Shown here in pieces: positions 1 through 10,249 of a stretch of DNA of 64,000 nucleotides. The position numbers and the translations under genes were made by a program. How positions within the stretch are numbered: position 1 is the first letter of the stretch; each line of letters opens with the position of its first letter. Source of the stretch: Diphasiastrum complanatum (Eukaryota > Streptophyta > Lycopodiopsida > Lycopodiales > Lycopodiaceae). The notes under the pieces are model-generated. The model was not told the DNA's origin. It worked only from the letters and a program-made list of their open reading frames with translations, and made no database searches. The DNA lies in the NCBI GenBank assembly GCA_029204225.1, contig CM055106.1:16655620-16719619 (forward strand), in the 5' to 3' direction.

Positions 1-260
1 AGTTAATCTGAAAGGCATCACTCTGAATTTATAATGTCCCCTGTCAGTTCGGAAAGTTGTTTTATGCTGATCCTCTTCTTTGACCTTAATTTGATGGTAT
101 CATGAACGTATATCTATTCTCAAAAAGACGTTGGCTCCCTTTAAAGCATCCAACAAATCATCCACCCTAGGAATTGAATATCTGTTTTGATGTTGTTAAG
201 AGTTCGATAATCAATACACATTCTGAACGTTCCATCTTTCTTCTTAACCAGCAACATGGA
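1..260 (-). mobile_element. Ty3-gypsy reverse transcriptase fragment (runs off window start)
   Basis: Read on the minus strand, this segment encodes the start of a gypsy-type reverse transcriptase. Visible pieces are [19 protein letters not shown] and, after a frame change, a stretch ending [17 protein letters not shown]. These are the conserved RT blocks that precede the YxDD palm motif, which would lie outside the window. At least one frameshift and an in-frame stop separate the blocks, so it cannot be translated through. It continues the relic at 277-2109 in gag-PR-RT order. Confidence 0.85.
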
Positions 261-276
261 AGAGGCAAAAGGTGAT

Positions 277-846
277 TTACTTTATCTTGGCCAATGGTTT
301 TGTTTTTACTTTCTTGACTTGTCCCTCAACTTCTTCGATTCTGAGCACAAACATTTCCACGTTTGATCTAGACAGCCTTTGAGCCTTCTCCACAAAAATT
401 AGCTGCAAACTTGAATGTGGTTGAGTAGATTGAACGCTGTGTAGTTCAAATTGGCGTTCTCCTTGTTTGAAGCTCATCAGTCCTTGATCGAAGTTTATTG
501 TCACATTTCCCAAGGTCTTAAGCCATTCCACCCCTAGTATATTATCAATTGGACCCAGCTCCACAATATGGAAACTCGTTTTAAGAGTATAATCCTCGAT
601 TTGCAAGCTCACCCCTGGGGTGATGTTATTACAAGGAATGGTTACTCCATTGGCAATCTGGACTCTCATATTATCACAATGATCCAAAGATGCTAATTCG
701 CAACTTCGTAATGACCTACTATTAAAAAAGTTATGCGTACTACCACTACTTATTAAACAAAATACTTTCCTTCCATTAATTAATGCTTGCACACGGAAGG
801 TTTTGTTAGAGTGGGATCCATTGAAAGCATTTAGAGATATGTTCAA
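277..846 (-). mobile_element. Ty3-gypsy retroviral-type aspartic protease domain, active-site mutant
   Basis: This 189-codon open frame has the layout of a gypsy pepsin-like retroviral protease: the flap-side block FRVQALINGRKVFCLI, then the active-site loop, then the C-terminal DNILGVEWLKTLG block. In plant gypsy proteases the active-site loop normally reads hydrophobic-D-S-G-S-T-H-N-F. Here it reads LISSGSTHNF, so the catalytic Asp is Ser. The tail ([18 protein letters not shown]) runs toward the RT. The element is dead at this site as well as being frameshifted elsewhere. Confidence 0.85.
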
Positions 847-885
847 TAATTCAACTTTCTGATCCCTCCTAATGGATCTTTCCGG

Positions 886-2109
886 CTATCCGTGGTCTGA
901 TTGATGGTTTGGTGATTCCTCATCGGATGAGGTGTCTTCCTTTCCTTCATTACTTTGCGGCGGCTGAGTGTCAATGACATTCTCTGAAAAAATGCTAGTA
1001 TCGTCTTCATTATCTTCAACAATCAAGGCTATCTCTGCCTTAGATCTGACAATTTTCACCTCTGGCTTGGCCTCCATGTTGCTCACTTGTTTCTTACCAC
1101 TATCCCTCCTATCAGCTTCTTTAATTGTCGGGTACTGGAGGATTGTGCTACTTTTCTTATCATGTCGATGAATATTAGAATTCCGCTCAACTTCCCACCC
1201 ATTAACTTCATATATGCTACATCAGCTCCAATATCTAGTTGCAGTCCTTGTACATACCTTCGCAAGTGATCTGCATCAGACACTGTGGGTAGCTTAAGAG
1301 TTAGACTCCAAAACTTAAAGCTATACTCTTGTATCGAACTCTTCTAGTGTATCTTCGTCCATCTTTTAAAGTTATCATCATCTTGGAATGGTCTTCTGAA
1401 GGTCTCAATGCAAGCATTCTTAAATAGCGGCCAATTAGTTCCTTTACATTCCTCTATTGATAGCCTATTCTCCCTCCGCTTCCACCACTCATAAGCTGCT
1501 TCTTCAAAATGGATTGTAGCGAAAGTGATTTTAGCTTTGATCAGGCCTTTCAAACAGGGTGAAGTAATGATCTAATTTAACCAACCACTCTTCAATGTCA
1601 AGAGTCTTAAAGTCACCATTGAATTTTTGAATGGTAATCTTATCCTTGTACTCCCAAGCATCAAAGTGGTTCCATTGTTTATGAAACCTCGTTGACTGTT
1701 GCACTTGTTGTTTACCAAGTCTGACCGGATACTCAGTATGACTCTATGATACCTGCTTCCCCTTGTCCATGTCAATTCTCCGGACATCCTGAGAAGATGT
1801 TACATTTTGTGACGAAGATGGTGGTTGGAACGATGTGGATGGTTCATTATATCTTTGGTCAACTCTGGCAACTTTTTCTTGCCTACCAGCTAGGCTATCA
1901 AACAATCTGTTCCATTTCGCCTCATCGGCTAGCCGATTTTTTTCCATTGCTTGCAAAATTGTAACTATCAGATATTGTGTAGCTTGCATTTTACTTAGCA
2001 TGTTTTCTTGTTGATTTGAAGTCGACGGTTCTTCTACCATTTCTTCAGTAGGTAATTTGTCTTGAGGTGGGTTATTTTTATCCACTGTCTGTTTTTCCTT
2101 ATCACCCAT
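886..2109 (-). mobile_element. Ty3-gypsy gag region, frameshifted
   Basis: Four overlapping or abutting minus-strand frames (1744-2109, 1572-1787, 1344-1553, 1083-1283, with an acidic spacer at 886-1086) line up in the order expected for a gypsy gag. There is an N-terminal polar region starting MGDKEKQTVD, then the capsid-like block FEEAAYEWWKRRENRLSIEE that is typical of Retrotrans_gag, then a spacer toward the protease. Frame changes between the pieces show decay. No CCHC knuckle was seen. No LTR or primer-binding site could be placed upstream in 2110-2280. Confidence 0.7.
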
Positions 2110-2329
2110 CTTGAAGTGTTACAACACGAATTTGGATAGTCTCGGTGAGTTCGTCTTATCGTTCTAATCACTTTTTGTTGTTACTCCACTGGCATCGAAG
2201 TTCAAACAAGAAAGTTATGGAGGTTTAAATAATGAGAGAAAAAAAACTAAATAAACAACTTAGAAAAAAAGAAGAAGGGTGCTAATAAAATTTTTCAAAT
2301 TGGAATGGATAACACTTTGAAATCCTCAA

Positions 2330-2545
2330 AATGTTTCTGGACCGAATCGAATGGAATGGATCTCGACCGAATGGAATGGACTGGATCTCAACCGAGTGGG
2401 TGGTTGAGCTCTCGACCAGACCGAAGACGTCGGAGAAAAGAGAGACAGGTCTCGACCGAATAGAGGGAGAGAGGTCTCGACCGAATCCAAGGAGTAGAGA
2501 AAGCCGAGGAGGGAAGGAGTTCACACGTCGACCGGATTTCCTTGA
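2330..2545. repeat. Degenerate short repeat built on TCTCGACCGAAT
   Basis: About seven imperfect copies of a 12-20 bp word (TCTCGACCGAAT, often followed by GGAATGGA) follow one another with variable spacers. Long open frames on both strands here are by-products of the repeat, not genes. Confidence 0.65.
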
Positions 2546-3046
2546 TTGAGGAACAAACAATTCTTTGAAGCCAAGTGACGTGATATAGTGTCGTGAATGT
2601 AGAGCTCATGATCACCATAGCAAAAATGCCTGTCAATCTTGAGGCAATTCTATGCAATCGGCTTCCTATGCAAAATTGAAACCAGAATCTAGCACAATGC
2701 TTGTGAAATTGTGATTTCCCAACAGGAATGAAACAGATTACTCCGCTTCAATCAAAGAATACAAAACATAAAGAGCGATGGCGAATTGGATCGTAGAATG
2801 TGATTCAGTATGGAGACGTATGTCCTGCGCTTCTATCGGTGGATTAGTTTTTACTTAGCTGTCTCAGATTCAACTATTTCTCGCAGCCACAAGACCTGGA
2901 GCGATGCATCAGAGGGATGAGGACCATAGAGAGGGTGATCAACTCACCAGCTATGGCTACATACACATTCAGGAGAGTAGCAGACATTCCTGAGCCACTG
3001 ATGAACGCTGTGAGACTAATTAGAAATATGTAGAGAAAGAAGTGGG

Positions 3047-3340
3047 TGGAGAACGGTTAAAACTTGAGAAAGAAGCTGAAGCACTGGCCGCTCAAGAAGA
3101 TGGAGGTGGAGAGCTCTTGGATAATGCGAATTGCTCTTTCTCGTGCATTATTTATGAATCCGACCATTCTTTTGTTGGACGAGCCAACTAACCATCTGGA
3201 TTTTAAGGCATGTGTCTGGTTGGAGGAGACTCTGAAAAATATTTGAGCGCATTTTGGTGGTTGTCTTGCATTCTCAAGATTTTCTTAATGGTGTCTGTAC
3301 AAATATCATTCACATGCAAAAGAAGAAGCTCAAATATTGG
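3047..3340 (+). pseudogene. Processed pseudogene fragment of an ABCF (GCN20-type) ATPase
   Basis: The plus strand carries two non-adjacent blocks of an ABCF protein joined directly. The first (about 3053-3120) reads [18 protein letters not shown], the linker near the first ABC domain. The second (3123-3325) reads [19 protein letters not shown], then [19 protein letters not shown], which contains Walker B and the D-loop, followed by [16 protein letters not shown]. The ABC signature and the residues between the blocks are deleted. The reading frame changes at the junction and again just after LEETLK, where a TGA falls. The absence of introns across this span suggests a retro-copied, later deleted gene. 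ABCF proteins act in translation and ribosome quality control; this copy cannot. Confidence 0.85.
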
Positions 3341-4275
3341 GTTATAGCATCTGCAAGTCCTGTTCAAGAAGATGAACAAAATGAACAAAATGCTAACGTT
3401 CGAAAATTCATCGATTGTTGATCCTGGTTCGTCTTCTGTTGCAACAAAAGCTCATTTGGCAAGGATTGTCAAGTCACTAGGGAAAAGTTAGGGTTGTAGG
3501 TATTTAGGTTAGGTCTCTTTAAGTTTTTTTTGTTTTTTCATTGAACTTCCAAATGTAGAATTCGAAAAAAAATTTACAAGGGAAACAAAACTTCAGAATT
3601 GAAGCGTTGAAGTGCTTTTCTCTCACTTGTAAAAAAATTTCAAAATTCTGGCAATTCTGACTCATCTCCACTAATTTGATCATAACTGACATCCAAATCA
3701 AACAAACTTAGTACCTCTGAAAAGCTGACAACAAGATCTATCAGCCTATAGGATCAGAGCAATGATTGAATGTGATTTGATAGGTCAAATTTACAACAGA
3801 ACATGTCTGAAAATTTTGAAGAAAGAAAACTAACTAGAGCTAGAAATCAAGAATTGTCATAACTTTTTGGATACTAGTCCAAATGACCTGCCATATGGAT
3901 CAGATCAAAGCTAAAACAATGCTTTGAAATCTCTTGTAAAGAAACTTAAATAAAAACTTAGATCAAATCTGAAAAATCCAAATCAAGTGAAAGCAAAATC
4001 CTAGTCACCTATTTTGGCAGCTTTTAGTAAAAGTGCAATAACTTTTGTATCTCTTATCCAAATGCCTTGAAAATTGGTGCAAATGAAAGCTAAGACAAAG
4101 CTCTACAAGGTATGGAATCAAATTAGAAATGAAAAACGAAATTGAATGTCGAAAATTGGTCTGAACAGACCTGAAAATTTCAAAGTTAGAAATTAGCAAA
4201 AAGAAAGTTACAAAAACAATAAACTTATCAAATCTAATGAAATTCACATAGAATCATCATGAATTTAGGATCTAT
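3341..4275. other. Non-coding A-rich stretch, probable internal part of the LTR element ending at 4276
   Basis: No coding similarity was seen on either strand. The text is A-rich on the plus strand and repeats phrases such as 'aaagctaa-aca-aagct' and 'caaat-gaccttg-aaat'. Because it lies immediately internal to a primer-binding site and LTR, it may be the non-coding interior of a non-autonomous LTR element. No second LTR was found to its left. Confidence 0.4.
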
Positions 4276-4287
4276 GCTCTGATACCA
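4276..4287 (-). other. Primer-binding site complementary to initiator tRNA-Met
   Basis: On the minus strand this reads TGGTATCAGAGC, the classic plant LTR-retrotransposon primer-binding site for the 3' end of initiator tRNA-Met. It sits 8 bases inside the end of the LTR at 4296-4822, which fixes the element's orientation as minus. Confidence 0.8.
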
Positions 4288-4295
4288 AGAAATAT

Positions 4296-4822
4296 TGTCA
4301 TGTGTCAAATCTAAGCAAATAGCAATTACAATGGAATTAAAGCTATGAACAAGAAAAGTACAAGCATTCAAGATAGCATATCCATAGAAAGCTAGAAACA
4401 CAAAGATCTCCATAGAATCACAATAGAAATGAAAAGAAGAGTACAAAGCAATGTAAATGAGCATGGATTCATGTAGATAGGGCACATGAGACCTAGCAAT
4501 GAAGATCCCTATGGCTCACATTCACAAGGAAACTAGAAGCTCTCATTTGCAAATGAGCAAAAGATTCAAAAATTGATGTCTCTTGCCTAGTTATAGACAA
4601 TGCTCTTACTTAACTAAATATAACTATCTTGAAGGATAGTTAGCCCTTGTTAAGTATTAATTAGCCTACCTTGGACCCTTAGTAGCCTTTTATCCTTTTG
4701 AAGGGCCTAAAGAGGGGACCGCCACCTGGTTCTTAAGGCTAATAGCTCTTTTTGGGCCTACAAAGCTTACAATGGATTTTCTGATGCATTGATAAACATG
4801 GATGTACTAAAAGTACATGACA
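4296..4822 (-). mobile_element. Putative 5' LTR (527 bp) with TGTCATG...CATGACA ends
   Basis: Read on the minus strand, the segment begins TGTCATG at 4822 and ends CATGACA at 4296. This gives a 7 bp terminal inverted repeat with canonical TG...CA ends, and it is followed by a tRNA-Met primer site. No matching 3' LTR was found to the left, so the element is truncated. It abuts a gypsy relic (4900-7201) whose RT is missing exactly on this side, so the LTR element probably inserted into, or replaced, that pol region. Confidence 0.65.
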
Positions 4823-4899
4823 TTAGGATCTTCTCTTGATTCCATTTTAGGACCGTATTATAAAGTTGCCTAGCTTGTTTCTTCGTCATTGGTCTTGCA

Positions 4900-5504
4900 C
4901 TCTTTCCTTCAATATAACTGCTTTCAACAGTTTTATTGTCGGTTCATCGGGAATCTCTCGAACTCCAAACCTCGTAGGATCCATGTGATTTGAAATTTGC
5001 TCATCTGTAAGTTCTGCATTTTCATTGTAAGACAACGTAACTGACATGAATGAGCTCATCTTCAATTGGATCTAGTATTGGATCGGTTGATATCCATGCC
5101 ACGTTCATCATATTTACTGGGAATGTGATCGGTGTATCCAAAGTTCGATTAGGTAAAGGAATCTCGTTCAGTTTTGATTGATTATTTTTTTGACACACAT
5201 AGTCTGCTATACAATCCACTGTTGCAAGAGCTTGATTCCAATTAACAATATCTGTTTGAGAGTCATAATAAACGCCCAAAGTTTTTACTTGTCGATCACA
5301 TGTATGATCCGTCGTTGATGAATCATCATCCTCTTTTTGGACAACTGGCTTGATTGTCCAAGTGATTGGAGCAACTTTGACTGCACGCTCACGATTCTCA
5401 AAAGTAATTTTTCCAGTGCCGCAGTTGTGAATTACTTGCACAACTCGTAACCATGGACGTCCCAATAAGACACGATAAACATTAGGTGCGTCAGGTAAGT
5501 CCAT
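4900..5504 (-). mobile_element. Ty3-gypsy protease C-terminal block and spacer
   Basis: The 160-codon frame at 5022-5504 starts MDLPDAPNVYRVLLGRPWLR. LLGRPWL is the conserved C-terminal block of a gypsy aspartic protease. It is followed by a long polar spacer of the kind that precedes the RT in plant gypsy polyproteins. It belongs with the protease active-site frame at 5594-5884, from which it is separated by a stop or frame change. No RT could be read before the LTR at 4822. Confidence 0.7.
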
Positions 5505-5593
5505 TACTACAAAAGTAATGACAAACTAAACTCCAGCAATCTTGACATGTATATCTTCCACTATCTCCTTAGGACGGACTGTCATTTGATCTG

Positions 5594-6069
5594 CTAGCTT
5601 AATGGCAAAAAAAGTGCAGGCTTCATCCTTGTAAGGCCCCATTTTGCACATAGCTTTGTTGACATCAGGTTAACTTCTGAACCTCCATCTATCACGGTTG
5701 CTTCTTTACCAAACTGTCTATGTTGTATTGGCAGGGTGACATTTCTTTGCTCACTTTCCCAGGCTGTCCCTACATTTAGTATTTCGTTTGTTTCTTCAAA
5801 TCTGGCACAAAAAAGTGGCTCCTGATAGACTGTTGGCTCAATACAAGTTAATTTTTCTGCTAATATTTCTTTTGCTTTTGGCACCAGCTTAAGAATATAA
5901 TATCCATCTTGCTAGATAAAATATTCACGATCAGTTCTGTTTGCGGCGCTTTAGGTTTTGTCATCTTGAAGGGTTCTTCATGATGGTGCAACTGAGTATT
6001 AACATTTGTTCGTGGATTATGTATTTCGGCTGCAGCTTTAGCGGCTTGTCTTACAACTATTTTATTCAC
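5594..6069 (-). mobile_element. Ty3-gypsy aspartic protease active-site region
   Basis: The frame at 5594-5884 holds ATVIDGGSEVNLMS. This is the active-site loop of a retroviral-type protease, with the catalytic Asp present but Gly where Ser/Thr usually follows (D-G-G rather than D-S/T-G). The frame at 5860-6069 overlaps upstream and is polar linker. Together they lie between the zinc-knuckle region (6121-6694) and the LLGRPWL block (5022-5504), in the right order for gag-PR on the minus strand. Confidence 0.7.
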
Positions 6070-6120
6070 TACCTCATATTTTGATATTTCTTCTTTTTGA
6101 GTTGAGATTCAGATACACCC

Positions 6121-7201
6121 CTAATGCAGTAGAGTAGGTACTGGATCAATTGGAACTTCTTTTTGCTTCTGAGCTCTGGTAACGACCACCATCAAAGACA
6201 TGCTAGGTTCAGTAGGCTGAGGTGCTGGTCTTTGCTTGATTGTAACCATATTCAATGGAGCAGTGATCGATGGTGGTTTTGGCCTTGCAAGACAATCCTT
6301 GTAACAATGTCCATAACCGCACTCTCGATAGAATGAGACAAACTTTTCTTTGTTCACATTCTGCAACTATGTGGTTCTCTCCGCATGCAAAGCATCCAAG
6401 TGGTGCTCTAGTCCATTGTCTAGTTTGTTGTTGTTGCGCGATAGCAAAGATAGCATATAGCTCTGAAGGACCAATTTCTTGATCATTATTGTAATTCCAT
6501 TGCTCAATACCAACTGAAGAGTCTGGTTCCATTAGATTTGCAGGAGGAGCATGTTGTGCTTGTGGAGCTAGCAAAGCTAGTCGTTCAAGAAATCCAAGCC
6601 CATTGTTAATCATCAACTTTGTTGTTGCGTTGATATTTGTGGATGCAATAGTGTTGGATGTTGTAGTCAATTGCCCTGCTGTATATGGTAGCATTCCAAT
6701 ATTTGGTTCTTCATCAGAATCTTCATCCTCCTCTCATATTGCATCGTCCATAACATGTTGTAAAGAAATATAATCAGTTCGGCTTTTCAGCTTGCGTCTA
6801 ATTTTTTTAGGTAGACCTGCTAACACACTCAGATCTGAGGTGTTTAACCCATTCAATATAATCTCGTATTCTCTGTCTCTTTCCCATTTTAATTTTACTT
6901 AAAAGTAGGAAAAAATCTTCCATAAACTTTTTGGGTAAAATCTTGTGATGAGGGCTTGTTTAAACACTTCTCAATCTACACCTTTTGTTTCATCTTGGTT
7001 ATAAAACCAATCTTGTGATGCTCCAGTTAAGGCCGTAGGAAATAGCTTAAGTTTATCTTGTGGAAAAACTTCGCCATAAACCTGACATGATTTCGAATAG
7101 ATTTTGAGAAATCTGACAAGATCAGATAACCCATTATACTTTGGTATCTCTAATTCTAACAATAATTGGTGGAACGTCCATCGGCCATATTTGCAAATCA
7201 C
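6121..7201 (-). mobile_element. Ty3-gypsy gag with two zinc-knuckle pieces, frameshifted
   Basis: The frame at 6971-7201 has the gag capsid-like block (LELEIPKYNGLSDLVRFLK, then FPTALTGASQDWFYNQ). The frame at 6209-6694 carries GCFACGENHIVAEC, a C-x2-C-x4-H-x4-C knuckle. A second knuckle-like stretch, RECGYGHCYKDC, is in another frame at 6121-6366. Frame changes inside the gag show that it is a relic. Upstream (7202-7440) there is Pro-rich or degenerate sequence and no LTR that could be recognised. Confidence 0.7.
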
Positions 7202-7473
7202 TTCAATCAGACAATGAGATTGGATTTAGATGTTTCAATCAATTCCTATCTCTGATTAGATCTGTAAAAATTCTATCACTACAATAATTAGATTTTTGAT
7301 TTTTAGGTCCGCTGCATCAAAATATCACGATGTGTCCAATGTGTGGACTTGCTGGGCCTATGGTTGTTGGTCTTGTGGTTGCTGAGCCGCTTCCACGTCC
7401 TTGAGACTGGATATCCCCACTCCTCCCCCCCCAAAACTTGTGTCGGTGGTGTCCATCCCACAATGACGAGGAT

Positions 7474-8665
7474 ATGACCTCTACTATAGATAAAATAATA
7501 TCGGAACTAGATAAGAGTTTAATAGGTGATTTTTATAAGGATCTTTGTGTAAGATTTCCTGTTGATCCGAAAGATTCATTTTTGGATTCTGAGAGGTATA
7601 TAAAGTTTTGATGAGTATGTTGCCAAAGAGATTGATAAGTTAGGAGGTCAATTTTCTTTTTGTCTAAATTCAATTAATTATGTAAATCACATAAATAAAG
7701 ACTTATGTGATGCCTTGAAAGAGAAGACAACAGATATATCAGATCCAGTTGTGGAGGCTGGTTTGATGTATTATGTAAATAGATGTAAATGCGATGATTG
7801 TAAAGACATTGGGGTTGTGCTGTCCTTTTTTGCACACAGCCTTCATAGGCCAACTCAGACGACGAAGTATCTTCTCCATACAACTTCGGAGACCAAAGTC
7901 TTCATTATTCCATACTACCAAAACTTGTGATTACATAGAATATATTCAAATAATATTTTGTTATAGGTATTGTAATTCCCTCAGTTTAACTAATTATCTT
8001 TTTAACTAATTATCTCTTGTTTGCAGTAAGCATTGGAGTATGCATGTAATCTCCCTTAGGGAAGATTCAGATGGGATCATTAATCCCATCTGTTTAAAGC
8101 TGAATTCCTGGAGGTCTACCCATGCCGAAATGGACGTGATGTACAACAAAATGTTGCAATTTTTGCCAAGGCCGAATGAGGCCACTGTAAATAGCAACCT
8201 GGAGATTGTTGATGCAGAAGTAAGTATTTCTCATCAAGTATATGATAAGTAAGAAGATTTGTTTTTTTCAGAGTGCACAACTAACCTATTATACGTTTTG
8301 TGATTGAAGTCAGTTTAGCAAGATGATGGACACAGTTGTGGATGGTTCTCCATCCGCAATATACAGGACTTCTTAGAGTGGTACATCATGCAATCCGGGG
8401 CTCCAAATATACGAGAGGTAAATAAACTAGTTAATGGCCTAACTAAGTTATTTTCGATTTGGTTTCTGATAAGTCAATTGACACGGTTATTTTGGATTTG
8501 CAGTATAAATGTCGAGCATTTACGATGAATGAGATATATGAGTTTTGTCAACAAATGTTGGTGAACTTATTATCTCATGCAACACCCAGTCCAGCTACAA
8601 AAACGGGAGGCCAATCAAGTCCACAACTAACACTAGTGCAGGGTGGAAATAATCCATATTGCTAG
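7474..8665 (+). pseudogene. Ulp1-like (C48) cysteine peptidase gene, four exons, one frameshift
   Basis: Exons at 7474-7926, 8027-8219, 8319-8417 and 8504-8665 join with GT-AG introns in matching phases (2, 0, 0), giving about 301 codons if one surplus base near 7606-7609 (a run of four T) is ignored. The catalytic layout of Ulp1/SENP peptidases is visible. KHWS (exon 2) gives the His, and QDDGHSCGWF (exon 3) gives the oxyanion Gln and the nucleophile Cys. The acidic member normally in H/L-D-S is Asn here (LKLNSW). Ulp1-type domains remove SUMO or ubiquitin-like tags, and plant transposons (MULE, CACTA) often carry them. The open frame continues upstream of 7474 into a CxxC-like stretch, so the N-terminus may be missing. 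The frameshift and the Asp-to-Asn change suggest a decayed or transposon-borne copy. The peptidase family call is firm; activity is doubtful. Confidence 0.75.
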
Positions 8666-9105
8666 CTGTAAATAATAGGTTAGATAGAGATATACATTTT
8701 TGATGTAATGCCCTGTGAATAATTATGGGCATATAAAAAGATAGAGACAATGGTCTGTTGTTAAATACAGGACGCACATGTACATTCTCAGAAAATGAGA
8801 AATATATTGATATTTATGAGAGTTTTTACAAATCTTGTATCATGATTGCTCTATTATCTGAACAATTTCTCCCAAATCTTTGCATTTGATTTTCTCTTCA
8901 TATCTTTTACGTATTTGCACAAACATACATTAATCAAATTACAGTTAGTGATCCGAATATTGACAAAAAGGATAATGAATACAAATTAATATACAAATTC
9001 ATAGATTTCACATACCAATTTTCCATCCAATATAAAGCTGAAAGATTCGAGGATATCTTGCTGTAAAATTGTCAGTTCCGTTCTAATGTAGAATAAGGTC
9101 CAGTC
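8666..9105. other. Gap between the Ulp1-like gene and convergent fragments; nothing recognised
   Basis: AT-rich sequence between two convergent coding regions. It presumably includes the 3' end of the Ulp1-like transcript. No repeat structure or coding similarity was seen. Confidence 0.4.
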
Positions 9106-10245
9106 CTACTCAACCTCAATAGTAGTAAGTAAATTCTCATTTGCCATGATATCAATGCATATACGATCAGTGTGTCCAATGCTGTCTAGATCTTGATCTA
9201 ATGGAGCCCAAGTACCATTGTGTTTTTTCCATCTCTGATAATGAAACATCATACTAAGCATTTGCTTTTCTATACTATATCTAAATGATATGGATGAATG
9301 TTTGATTCTACAACATGGTGTAAGTGGAGATGCAAACAAACAATGTGGGAGTTCGATGCACCTCCATGTTTGAAAAAGAGCTGACAAACAATAACATTGG
9401 AACAAACCAGCTTAAGTGCACATTTCTTGATCCAGTATTAATTTTGAGTGACTTTTGTACATCATTATATAGCTTGTCCGTCATTGACTGCCATCCACCA
9501 CACGTTATCTTGAAAATTAGGTAAATGTATACACTCTAGTTTTCCCATTCCTCCATTTGTGTTTGGAATATACATAGCATCATAAAAATATATTTCAGAA
9601 TTTGCAAGTTCTTTTGCCGTTCGTCCTCTGTATTGCAATTTGCCAAATTTTGAATGGATGACATCTATAATACCTGAAAGAGACGCCACAGGTTCCCATT
9701 CATGTATATTTGAAGGATATAGATTTGCAATACAAAATCATAATAAGCTCCCATTCATAAATACGATTATGTTTTAAAAATGACAAACAACCCAAAAAAT
9801 TAAGAAACTTACAATTACATTTTCAAAAATCATGTGGATTTACAGCCTCCACATTAAGTTCTGAATGCATATAAACATGTTGAATAAGCACCTCTGAAAT
9901 GGTTTGTTCTCCTGGAGAAACTTTGAAATCAATAATCCGCCCTTTCCAATAAGATCTATATGTATAGTTGGCCTTTTTCTTTTAGCGAAAAGCCTCTCTC
10001 GCCGATGGATGCATCAGTACCCAAGAAGCCTTATGATATTCACGGGCAATCCATGTGCCATCGTCTTCCCTCTCATTATAAAAAATTGCAGAGCATATCA
10101 AGGATCTCGATCTCTTTCTCATCGCCATAGCTTGAAGAGTCTCATGTTTGAACTTGTCAATATGAGAGTCCAGAGCATAATAGGTGCCAAACCTATTTGT
10201 GAGTCCCAAGATGATTTTAACTTGAAGTTAACCCAAGCAGTTTAG
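9106..10245 (-). pseudogene. Unrecognised coding fragments, possibly one broken multi-exon gene
   Basis: Three minus-strand open frames look protein-like rather than random. 9982-10230 includes FGTYYALDSHIDKFKHETLQ and DDGTWIAREYHKASWVLMHP. 9465-9720 includes FGKLQYRGRTAKELANSEIY and WWMAVNDGQAI. 9106-9405 ends DRICIDIMANENLLTTIEVE. Between the first two, another frame (about 9826-9975) reads GRIIDFKVSPGEQTISEVLI. In-frame TAA and frame changes separate them; a GTAAGT donor-like site follows the last. I do not recognise the family. Convergent placement next to the Ulp1-like gene allows both to be cargo of one transposon, but no terminal repeats were found. Confidence 0.4.
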
Positions 10246-10249
10246 TCAA

